From assembly GCF_014161445.1 (NCBI RefSeq), contig NZ_JABBXA010000020.1:1-64000 (forward strand): a DNA stretch of 64,000 bases, in the 5' to 3' direction. Of the stretch, positions 27,015-34,318 are shown one piece after another. The stretch's first letter is position 1. Every line of letters starts with the position of its first letter. Origin of the DNA: Microbispora sp. H13382 (GTDB lineage: Bacteria > Actinomycetota > Actinomycetes > Streptosporangiales > Streptosporangiaceae). The notes under the pieces were generated by a model that was not told where the DNA came from, ran no database searches, and saw only the letters and a list, made by a program, of their open reading frames with translations. The translations under genes and the position numbers were made by a program.

Positions 27015-28265
27015 CTAATGCCTGCCGTACGAACCGGGGTTCGGGCCGAAGCGTCGCAGCAGCAGCCCTCCGGCCGCGGCGGCGGCCATCAGCGCCACAC
27101 CGGTGAGCACCACGAGCCGGGCGTCGGGGCCCGCGTCGCCGCCCGCGCCGGTCTGCGCGCCGCCCAGCGGCGTCGTCCTGACCTGCTTCGTCGTCGTACG
27201 GGAGACCGTCGCGGTGACGGTGGCCGTCGCAGTGGTGGTCGTCCTGGCCGTCGCCGTGGTGGTGGCCGTCGCAGTGGTGGTCGCCGTGGTGGTCGCCGTG
27301 GCGGCGGCCGGGGACGTCGTCGTCCGGTCGGGAGTGGGCGAGGCGTTCGTGCCGCCGTCGTCGGAGGGCGTCGTGCCCGGCTGATCGGATGAAGAGGCGG
27401 AGACCACGAACGCGAGCGACGCGCGGGTCGCGGGGGCCGGCAGCGTGCACGTGTAGAGCGCCTCACCGGCGCCGGTGGTGCTCCCCGCCGGCAGCAACCT
27501 CAGCGTGAAGTCCCCGGCCGCGACTCCCACCGTGCCCTCCGCCGTCGGGGTCAGCGTGACGAGCAGTTCGGGGATCGGCGACAGCGTGGCCGACGGCGCG
27601 AGGGACGTCTGCACGGCCGTGGACGCAGACGGGCTCAGCGTGATGGCCGAGGGCAACGGCGTCGCACTCGGAGACGGCGTCGCACTCGGAGACGGCGTCG
27701 CACTCGGAGACGGCGTCGCACTCGGAGACGGCGTCACGGAGGTGTCGGCCGCCGCCTGGAACTGCGCGTCGCCGCCGGACTCCGCGCCCCCGGGAGAAGG
27801 CGAGGGAGAAGGAGTAGGCGAGGCGGAGGGCGAGATGGAGGGCGACGGCGTGGCCGAAGGGGAGGGGCTGGGGGTCGGTGATTCGCCGGAAGCGCCGGAC
27901 TCGCTCACCACGGGAGCGCCGGTCGCCTCCATCAGACCTTCGGCGACCACGACGTCATTGGCCGCGATGCCCGTCGCGGGCGCCACCAGCGCGCTCTGTC
28001 CGTCCGACGGCGAGGCGGGGGCGATCCGCCAGGTCACGACCGCCGTGCTGTTCACCACCGGGTCGGCCGGCGCGACCAGGGCCACGCTCACGGGGTAGGT
28101 CGCGGGGGCGCCGCCCACGGGAGTGCAGGAATACAGCACGGTCGTGGGTTCGCTCGCCGCTAGCGCTGGCCACGTCATCAGGGCCAGCGCGGCCGTCACT
28201 CCCGCCGCCGACCGGGCCGCGATGCGACGCCGGCCACTCCTGCGCCGGGCACTGGGGTCGGGCAC
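27015..28265 (-). CDS. Secreted sortase substrate with Thr/Ser/Pro stalk
   Basis: 416 residues. Signal peptide (about 1-37), a beta domain starting TVLYSCTP, an SPTPSPSPSATPSPS-type stalk with four exact copies of an 18-base unit, a second beta domain with LYTCTLP, a Thr-rich stretch (about 325-375), and a C-terminal anchor TTPLGGAQTGAGG, hydrophobic helix and Arg tail. It is a diverged, larger paralogue of the neighbouring substrate (25939-26859), sharing GGDAGPDARL next to the anchor. A 155-base gap separates the two. Confidence 0.85.
   Translation of the reverse strand: MPDPSARRRSGRRRIAARSAAGVTAALALMTWPALAASEPTTVLYSCTPVGGAPATYPVSVALVAPADPVVNSTAVVTWRIAPASPSDGQSALVAPATGIAANDVVVAEGLMEATGAPVVSESGASGESPTPSPSPSATPSPSISPSASPTPSPSPSPGGAESGGDAQFQAAADTSVTPSPSATPSPSATPSPSATPSPSATPLPSAITLSPSASTAVQTSLAPSATLSPIPELLVTLTPTAEGTVGVAAGDFTLRLLPAGSTTGAGEALYTCTLPAPATRASLAFVVSASSSDQPGTTPSDDGGTNASPTPDRTTTSPAAATATTTATTTATATTTATARTTTTATATVTATVSRTTTKQVRTTPLGGAQTGAGGDAGPDARLVVLTGVALMAAAAAGGLLLRRFGPNPGSYGRH
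27658..27729. repeat. Four perfect 18-base tandem repeats (Ser-Pro stalk)
   Basis: GGCGTCGCACTCGGAGAC occurs four times without a single mismatch from 27658 to 27729, with a partial fifth unit. On the minus strand it encodes SPSATP-type hexapeptides. Perfect identity suggests recent expansion or slippage. Confidence 0.92.
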
Positions 28266-28391
28266 GACGTCTCTCCTGCCACCACAGTCGCGTACACGTG
28301 GCCAACAGTGTCCCAGTGGTTGACCATCGACATAACCGGCAGCTGCTTTATGTCAGGAAATTCTCAGGGAATGTTCATCGCCCTCCCACGG

Positions 28392-28423
28392 TCGCCCCGG
28401 GCCGTGAACCCGGCCCGGGGCGA
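28392..28423. terminator. Hairpin between the two sortase-locus units
   Basis: Perfect 12-base-pair inverted repeat TCGCCCCGGGCC (28392-28403) and GGCCCGGGGCGA (28412-28423), placed 87 bases beyond the stop of sortase 28510-29406 and before the next substrate gene, so it most likely ends the sortase transcript. Confidence 0.7.
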
Positions 28424-28509
28424 TCGTACGGCGCAGGCCGCACGGTCCGCCCGCACGCGAGGCGCGGGAGGGCGAAGAGGTGGCCGGCGTGAGCCGACCA
28501 CCTCGCGGA

Positions 28510-29406
28510 TCACTTGCCCTTGGTCTCCGTCAGCGTCGCGTAGACGATGATGTTGTCCGTGTAGTGGTGCTGCTTGGCGTTGTAGACCCCGCCGCAGGTG
28601 ATCAGCCGCAGCGATGACGAGATCGTGTTGCCGTAGACCCGCTTGGTCGGGAACGTCGACTTGCTGACCTGCTCGATCCCGTCCACCGTGAAGATCGCCA
28701 TCTTGCCGTCCGCACGCATGACGGCGATCTTGTTGCCGCGCTTGAGCTCGCGCAGGCGGCTGAAGACGGCGGCGCCCTTGCGGGTGTTCACGTGCCCGAG
28801 GATGATCGCCGGGCCCTGGTCGCCGGGGGCCGGCCCGAGGCGGTACCAGCCGGTGAGGTTCGGCTTGCTCAGCGGAGGCGTCTGGATGACGCCGGACTTG
28901 TCCACACCCACCGAGCCGACGGTGGCCTTCACGCCGATCGCCGGGATGCTGATCTTGAGCGGCCTGCCGGTGACCTTCTTGGTCGTCGTCGTCTTCGTGG
29001 CGGTCGACGACGAGGACGACAGCGGCGTCGAGGACGACGACGCCGCGCTCGTGAAGGTCAGCGGGGCGATCGGCTTGATCGCGGGAAGCGGCGGCGGCGC
29101 GGCCGGGTCCGCCGCCGTCAGCGGCACGCCCGGCCCGCCCGGGCCCACGGTCGGCGGCAGCAAGGCCACACTGCCCGCGTCCTGGACGTGCACCTGCCCC
29201 GGGATTGGCCCGCTCTCCTGCGGATCCGAGGGGCTGAGCGCGACGAGCACGCCGGCCATCACGGCCGCGATGCCGCCGAACGACCCGGCCACGAGCAGGG
29301 TCGCGAGGACCGGCTGGGGCAGCGGCTTACGCGTCTTCTTGGCGTCGCCCGCCGTCCCGTCCGGGACGGGAGCGGAACCGCCGTCGGGTGTCCCGTTCAT
29401 CGTCAT
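28510..29406 (-). CDS. Class F sortase (second of two)
   Basis: 298 residues: cytoplasmic head, one membrane helix (about residues 34-56), Ser/Thr-rich linker (about 110-145) and a sortase domain (about 147-298) with ISIPAIGVKATVGSVGVDKS, catalytic His in ILGHVNT and Cys in LRLITCGG. There is no Arg at all after the catalytic Cys (NAKQHHYTDN, then the tail), so the standard catalytic triad is incomplete by sequence. It starts 5 bases after the stop of substrate gene 29412-30872 and is surely co-transcribed with it. Confidence 0.9.
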   Translation of the reverse strand: MTMNGTPDGGSAPVPDGTAGDAKKTRKPLPQPVLATLLVAGSFGGIAAVMAGVLVALSPSDPQESGPIPGQVHVQDAGSVALLPPTVGPGGPGVPLTAADPAAPPPLPAIKPIAPLTFTSAASSSSTPLSSSSSTATKTTTTKKVTGRPLKISIPAIGVKATVGSVGVDKSGVIQTPPLSKPNLTGWYRLGPAPGDQGPAIILGHVNTRKGAAVFSRLRELKRGNKIAVMRADGKMAIFTVDGIEQVSKSTFPTKRVYGNTISSSLRLITCGGVYNAKQHHYTDNIIVYATLTETKGK

Positions 29407-29411
29407 CCTCC

Positions 29412-30872
29412 TCAGCTCCGCTCGCCCGCGTGTGCCGCCCTGCGCCGGAGCATCGCCACGCCGCTGAGCATGCCGATCACCAGCAGCGCACCGCCCGAGC
29501 CGATCAGCAGCACTCCCGAGGCGGCCATCCGCTCCGGCGCCTCACCGGTCTGCGCGCCGCCCTGCGGCGTGACCGCCACCTGGGCCACGGTCGGCGTCGC
29601 GGTCAGCGTCACCGTCCTCGTCGCCGTCGGCGACGGACTGCCCTGCGGGAGTACCGCCACGACATAGTTCTGCGTCGCCGACAGGTTCGGGCTCCTGCTC
29701 GCCGAGGGCGACGGAGACGGAGACGGCGACTGACCGCCCGGCGTCGCCGAAGCCGACGGGCTGCCCGAGGCGCTCGGCGAGCCACTCGGCGACGCGCTTC
29801 CCGAAGGGCTGGCCGAGGTGTCCGGAGACGTGTCGGGCGAACTGTCCGGCGACGGGCTGCTGCCCGCCCCGCCACCGATCGTCACCTGGACGGCGACCGG
29901 TGCGCTGATGAGCGTGCACTCGGCGCGGTACTGCGGCGGCGGACCGGGCAGCTCACCGGTGATCACGCGGAACGCGTCGAGCAGCGTCCGCTTGTCCTCG
30001 ACATTCTTGATGGTGATCGTGTGCTGCTTGTACTCGAGTCCGGTGAAGCTCCACAGCGTCTGGCCGCCGACGTTCGAGTCGTTCACCAGCGTGCCGTCGT
30101 CGTTCTTGGAGGGATCCACCCGCGGCGGGGTCGAGAGCTGGTTGTCGACCCAGATCTCCACCGGTCCGCCGCGCCGGTCCTTCTGCGCGACGTACTCGAT
30201 GCCGGTGCCGGTGAAGGTGAGCTCCGCCCACGCGCCGGCCTTGTTCGTCTGGTGGAAGTCCAGGTGGTAGTCGTTGTCCCCGCTCGGCCGGTCGTTGACG
30301 TCCACCCAGTCGCCGGCGCTGTAGTTGATCTTCGGCTCGACCTGGTCGTCATTGACCATGACCTCGGAGGCGGGCGGCCGGAAGTCCACGTAGAGCTTGC
30401 CCGGCTTGACCGTGACCGTGCCGGCCCTCGTGGTGTACGCGAAGTCCGAGATGGTGGACGGCAGATTGAGGGGAGTCCCCTTCTTCATCGGCCCGGCCTG
30501 GTCGACGTTCCCCACCGGCTGGAGCTGTCCCTGCCAGCCGTCGCTGAGGTTGACCTCACCGGTCACATAGATCCGGCCGCCGTTGGGCAGCAGGGTGGGC
30601 GCCCCGAAACGCGTCGCGTCCCTGTAGGCCAGATTCCAGGCGACGTTGAGGGGATCACCGACTTTCAGCGTCGTGGGAACGGTGAGGTTCGTCCGGAGGT
30701 AGACGGTCCCGGAGCCCGACGAGGCGATCCCCTGAGTGCAGGCGTAGTCGACGACGAGGTCGGCGGTATTGGCCTGTGCCGTTACCGATGGCACGACGAT
30801 CGCCGCCGTACCGGCCAGGCCGAGGGCCAGGGCAGCCATGGTCCTAGGGAGACCAACTCTCCACCGTTTCAC
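29412..30872 (-). CDS. Large secreted sortase substrate with carbohydrate-binding-like domain
   Basis: 486 residues. Signal peptide (about 1-33, ending SVTAQA), a YACT-type beta domain (about 38-190), a jelly-roll domain (about 205-310: WAELTFTGTGIEYVAQK, PVEIWVDNQL, KQHTITIKN) resembling carbohydrate-binding or discoidin-like modules, a SPSGSPSASGSPS stalk (about 345-395) and a C-terminal anchor TPQGGAQTGEAP, hydrophobic helix and LRRR tail. It is the first gene of a substrate-sortase pair. A glycan ligand is likely but not proven. Confidence 0.85.
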   Translation of the reverse strand: MKRWRVGLPRTMAALALGLAGTAAIVVPSVTAQANTADLVVDYACTQGIASSGSGTVYLRTNLTVPTTLKVGDPLNVAWNLAYRDATRFGAPTLLPNGGRIYVTGEVNLSDGWQGQLQPVGNVDQAGPMKKGTPLNLPSTISDFAYTTRAGTVTVKPGKLYVDFRPPASEVMVNDDQVEPKINYSAGDWVDVNDRPSGDNDYHLDFHQTNKAGAWAELTFTGTGIEYVAQKDRRGGPVEIWVDNQLSTPPRVDPSKNDDGTLVNDSNVGGQTLWSFTGLEYKQHTITIKNVEDKRTLLDAFRVITGELPGPPPQYRAECTLISAPVAVQVTIGGGAGSSPSPDSSPDTSPDTSASPSGSASPSGSPSASGSPSASATPGGQSPSPSPSPSASRSPNLSATQNYVVAVLPQGSPSPTATRTVTLTATPTVAQVAVTPQGGAQTGEAPERMAASGVLLIGSGGALLVIGMLSGVAMLRRRAAHAGERS

Positions 30873-31020
30873 CGCATACTCCGATCACAGGTCCGTCCGT
30901 GCGGGCCTATAGCAAACCGAAGGTAGATCTTAGGGGGTACGGAAGTGGTCAAAGGGGTCGTTATCGCGATGGTTTCGGAGTTGTGACCAGCCGTACAAGA
31001 AGGCGCCGATGACCCGAGGA

Positions 31021-31043
31021 GCACCAGAATCGTATTCTGGTGC
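31021..31043 (+). promoter_or_regulatory. Perfect palindrome upstream of acyl-CoA dehydrogenase
   Basis: GCACCAGAAT (31021-31030), CGT, ATTCTGGTGC (31034-31043): ten perfect base pairs with a three-base centre, ending 33 bases before the start codon. No U-run follows, so an operator is more likely than a terminator. Confidence 0.65.
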
Positions 31044-31076
31044 CGCCAACAGACCCTGAGCCGGAAGGCGTACCCG

Positions 31077-32222
31077 ATGCGGCGAGACCTCTTCGACGAG
31101 GAGCACGACCTCTTCCGCGAGACCGTCCGTGAGTTCATGGCCCGCGAGGTCGTCCCCCACCACGCGCAGTGGGAGAAGGACGGCATCGTCCCCCGCGAGG
31201 TGTGGAAGAAGGCGGGCGAGCTGGGCATGTTCGGCTTCTCCGTCCCCGAGGAGTACGGCGGCTCGGGGATCACCGACTTCCGCTACAACGTCGTGATCGT
31301 CGAGGAGGTCATCCGTGTCGGCGCCAGCGGCCTCGGATTCGGCCTGCACAACGACATCATGGCGCCGTACATGGTCGACCTGACCGACGACGAGCAGAAG
31401 CAGCGCTGGCTGCCCGGCTTCGCGTCCGGCGAGCTGATCACGGCCATCGGCATGACCGAGCCGGGAGCCGGCAGCGACCTGCAGGGCATCCGCACCACCG
31501 CCGTCCGCGAGGGCGACCACTACGTGGTGAACGGGCAGAAGACCTTCATCACCAACGGCATCAACTCCGACCTCGTCGTGGTCGTGACCAAGACCGACCC
31601 CTCGGCGGGGGCGCGCGGCACCTCGCTGCTGGTGGTGGAGCGCGGTATGGAGGGCTTCACCCGCGGCCGGAACCTGGAGAAGGTCGGCATGCACGCGCAG
31701 GACACCGCCGAGCTGTTCTTCGAGAACGTCCGGGTGCCGGTGGCCAACCTCCTGGGCGGCGAGGAGGGCCAGGGCTTCTTCCAGCTCATGAACAACCTGC
31801 CGCAGGAGCGGCTGTCGATCGCGGTGGCGGCCGTGGCCGCCGCGGAGACGGTGCTGGAGCAGACGATCGAGTACTGCCGCAACCGCACGGCCTTCGGCCG
31901 GAGCATCGGCAAGTTCCAGAACACCCGGTTCCTGCTGGCCGAACTGGCCACCGAGGTGGAGATCGCCCGCCACTACGTGGACAAGTGCGTGCGCGCGCTC
32001 AACGCCAGGGAGCTGACGGCGGTGGACGCGGCCAAGGCCAAGTGGTGGACGACGGAGCTGCAGAACAAGGTCGTCGACCGGTGCGTCCAGCTCCACGGCG
32101 GTTACGGCTACATGCTGGAGTATCCGGTCGCCAAGGCCTGGCTCGACAGCCGCGTGCAGACGATCTACGGCGGCACCACCGAGATCATGAAGGAGATCAT
32201 CGGGCGGTCCTTCGGCTTCTGA
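31077..32222 (+). CDS. Acyl-CoA dehydrogenase
   Basis: 381 residues, standard length. Motifs: GMFGFSVPEEYGGSG, AIGMTEPGAGSDLQGI (flavin binding), FITNGINSDLVVVVTKTD, and the C-terminal QLHGGYGYMLEYPVAKAW with YGGTTEIMKEIIGR, where the catalytic Glu of the short/medium-chain type lies. It oxidises an acyl-CoA with FAD and passes electrons to ETF. Regulated probably through the palindrome at 31021-31043. It stands alone on the plus strand. Confidence 0.93.
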   Translation: MRRDLFDEEHDLFRETVREFMAREVVPHHAQWEKDGIVPREVWKKAGELGMFGFSVPEEYGGSGITDFRYNVVIVEEVIRVGASGLGFGLHNDIMAPYMVDLTDDEQKQRWLPGFASGELITAIGMTEPGAGSDLQGIRTTAVREGDHYVVNGQKTFITNGINSDLVVVVTKTDPSAGARGTSLLVVERGMEGFTRGRNLEKVGMHAQDTAELFFENVRVPVANLLGGEEGQGFFQLMNNLPQERLSIAVAAVAAAETVLEQTIEYCRNRTAFGRSIGKFQNTRFLLAELATEVEIARHYVDKCVRALNARELTAVDAAKAKWWTTELQNKVVDRCVQLHGGYGYMLEYPVAKAWLDSRVQTIYGGTTEIMKEIIGRSFGF

Positions 32223-32229
32223 CCCCGCC

Positions 32230-32391
32230 TCAGCCGCGCTGCTGCCCCCAGATCAGCAGCATGGCCACCACGAACACGACCATCACGCCCCCGTAGGCCA
32301 CCGGGCTCAGCCGGAAGAACCGGCGCACCTTGTTCAGCAGCCACGCGAACAGGAGCGCCAGGAAGACCAGAAGGATGAGTCCGGTGTCCAC
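32230..32391 (-). CDS. Small two-helix membrane protein
   Basis: 53 codons from a GTG at 32391: two hydrophobic segments (GLILLVFLALLFAWLL and VMVVFVVAMLLIW) joined by a basic loop (NKVRRFFRLS). No family recognised. The same frame is open far upstream, but the upstream part overlaps the hydrolase gene on the same strand in another frame and looks non-coding. The ribosome-binding site is weak, so the gene is tentative. Confidence 0.45.
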   Translation of the reverse strand: MDTGLILLVFLALLFAWLLNKVRRFFRLSPVAYGGVMVVFVVAMLLIWGQQRG

Positions 32392-32459
32392 ACTGATCAG
32401 TATGCGTGGGTTTCCCCGCGGCCGCGTGCCGGTCAGCACAAGCGGCACCGGAAGACGAC

Positions 32460-33236
32460 TCAGCGGGGATCGCCGCAGCGTTCGAGGATCACCCGGGCGA
32501 CCAGTTCCGGGTCGTCGCTCATCGGCAGGTGGCCGCAGCCCCGCAGCAGCAGCGCCCGCTGCCCCGCCCACCGCGCCGCCCGCACGGCCTGGCGGCGCGG
32601 CAGCAGCCGGTCGCGCTCGCCCCAGGCGATCGTGACCGGCACCTTGGGCGGCGCGGGTGGCGCGACCCACGCCAGCGAGTCCAGCGTCTCCTCGAATCCC
32701 GCGCAGTCGCGCAGTGCCTCGGCCGCCGCACGCACGGCCGCACCCGACAGCCGCCCGGGACGGGCCACGAGCAGGCCCATGGCCAGCGCCTTGCCCTCGT
32801 CCGTGCCGGCCACGAGCGCGGGCAGCCCGTCCGCCCGGACCGCCAGCCGCAGCAGGCGCAGCACCGCCCGCGCGTACGCGTACTCGGGCCGGGACCAGAA
32901 CCCGGCGGGAGACAGCGCGACGGCCGTGCGGACGTCGGCGCTGGACGCCAGGTCGAGCGCGATGTAGCCGCCCAGCGAGTTGCCCGCGACGTGCGGCCGG
33001 CTCAGGCCGAGCCGGGTCCAGAACTCGCGCACCGCCCGCCCCAGCGTCTCCACGTTGTACGGCGTGCCGTACGGCAGCGGCGGGGAGTCGCCGAAGCCGG
33101 GCAGGTCCACCGTGATGACGTCGTGCTGCTCGGCGAGCAGGTCGAGGACCGGCAGCCAGCCGTGCCTGTGGTGGCCGATGCCGTGGAGGAGGACCAGCGG
33201 CGGCCCGCTGCCGCGGCGGTCGTGGGCGAGCTCCAT
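32460..33236 (-). CDS. Alpha/beta-fold hydrolase
   Basis: 258 residues. Oxyanion motif LLHGIGHHRHGW, nucleophile elbow GNSLGG (Ser near residue 97), acid Asp in AWGERDRLLP and catalytic His in GCGHLPMSDDPE. Typical of small-molecule esterases, lactonases or C-C hydrolases; the substrate cannot be told. It is divergent from the membrane protein at 33391. Confidence 0.9.
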   Translation of the reverse strand: MELAHDRRGSGPPLVLLHGIGHHRHGWLPVLDLLAEQHDVITVDLPGFGDSPPLPYGTPYNVETLGRAVREFWTRLGLSRPHVAGNSLGGYIALDLASSADVRTAVALSPAGFWSRPEYAYARAVLRLLRLAVRADGLPALVAGTDEGKALAMGLLVARPGRLSGAAVRAAAEALRDCAGFEETLDSLAWVAPPAPPKVPVTIAWGERDRLLPRRQAVRAARWAGQRALLLRGCGHLPMSDDPELVARVILERCGDPR

Positions 33237-33390
33237 ACCGACGAGTCAAGCACCACGCACGGCCGGAAAGAAGCGCCGGAGCCCACGACGCGCATCCGCT
33301 GTCCCGTCCGGGCGGACCCGGTGCGTGGTCGTCGTCTCGGACTGCAATCATGTTCCGGCACAACGATCACAGGCGGGACGCACAGACACG

Positions 33391-34281
33391 ATGACCATCA
33401 CCAAGCCGGAGGAAGACACCGGCCACGCCGACCTGCCGGAGCCGGATGGGAAAGCCGGCGTCGTCGATCTGCTGGAACGCAGCGGATCGGTCGTGGTGCC
33501 GATCGCCATCGCCCTCTACGCGCTGCTCTATCTCGGCATCCAGCAGGTCTACGGCATCTTCGACATCAGCCCGGAGCAGGCGGGCATCGACCAGGCCACG
33601 ATGTTCGGCCGCCTGGTGGGGACGCTGGTCCTGCTCATCATCGGCGGCGCACTGCTCGCGGGTGTCGTCGTGGCGGCCCTCTGGCTGCTCGACAAGGCCA
33701 CCCTCGGCCGTCTGTTCCGCCTGGCCCAGGCCGTACGCGTGCGCCCGTGGGCCGCCGCGACCGCCGGCGCGCTGTGGTGTGGGGCGAGCTACTGGGGCTT
33801 CCTCGGCTACCTCGGGCTGGGCGAGGGCGCGTCGCTGGCCGGCATCGTGATCACCTCGGTGGTGATCGGCGCCCTGGCCTTCCTCGTGCCGTTCCGGCTG
33901 CTGCGGCGGCGGCCGACCGGCCGCGCGGGCATGAAGATCGTGGTGGCGGCGTTCACCGGCATCGGGCTGGGCTTCGCGCTGATGGGACAGATGGAGAGCG
34001 ACGCGCTCGCCGTCGCCGAGAAGGGCAGGCCCGCCAGCCTGCTCCTGTCCATGGTGGGCTTCCAGGACCAGTGGGTGGTGCTCAACGACCGCGAAAGCGG
34101 CAAGGTGCTGCGCGGCGGTGTGCAGGTGCTGCTGCTCGGCGAACGCGAGGGCGCGTACGCGTTGTACGACTGCGCGCACCAGGAGACCTTCCGCATCTCC
34201 ATGGAGGCGACCGTGCTGCGGCAGGTGACGCTCGAACCCGAACGCCCGGCCGGATACAGCTGCATGAAGCAGAAGAACTGA
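33391..34281 (+). CDS. Uncharacterised polytopic membrane protein
   Basis: 296 residues from an ATG at 33391. About five membrane helices are visible (for example VVPIAIALYALLYLGI, LVGTLVLLIIGGALLAGVVV, AGIVITSVVIGALAFLVPF), then a soluble C-terminal domain of about 90 residues (VGFQDQWVVLNDRESGKVL, CAHQETFRISMEATVLRQV by key parts). No known family is recognised. An upstream in-frame extension to 32980 is antisense to the hydrolase and rejected. Closed by a strong hairpin. Confidence 0.75.
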   Translation: MTITKPEEDTGHADLPEPDGKAGVVDLLERSGSVVVPIAIALYALLYLGIQQVYGIFDISPEQAGIDQATMFGRLVGTLVLLIIGGALLAGVVVAALWLLDKATLGRLFRLAQAVRVRPWAAATAGALWCGASYWGFLGYLGLGEGASLAGIVITSVVIGALAFLVPFRLLRRRPTGRAGMKIVVAAFTGIGLGFALMGQMESDALAVAEKGRPASLLLSMVGFQDQWVVLNDRESGKVLRGGVQVLLLGEREGAYALYDCAHQETFRISMEATVLRQVTLEPERPAGYSCMKQKN

Positions 34282-34283
34282 CC

Positions 34284-34315
34284 GTGACGCGCCCCCCGCG
34301 CCGGGGGCGCGTCAC
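34284..34315. terminator. Terminator between membrane protein and RsbU-type phosphatase
   Basis: GTGACGCGCCCC paired with GGGGCGCGTCAC around a short loop, three bases after the membrane-protein stop and three before the convergent phosphatase stop; it probably serves both. Confidence 0.85.
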
Positions 34316-34318
34316 GAC

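Noticed and set aside
27658-27729. 18-base perfect repeats as iterons of an origin or plasmid
   Set aside because: They are within a coding stalk, in frame, and no replication genes or DnaA boxes accompany them.
32980-33390. Extension of the membrane protein start upstream of 33391
   Set aside because: The region is antisense to the hydrolase gene; the sequence before MTITKPEED has no conserved features.
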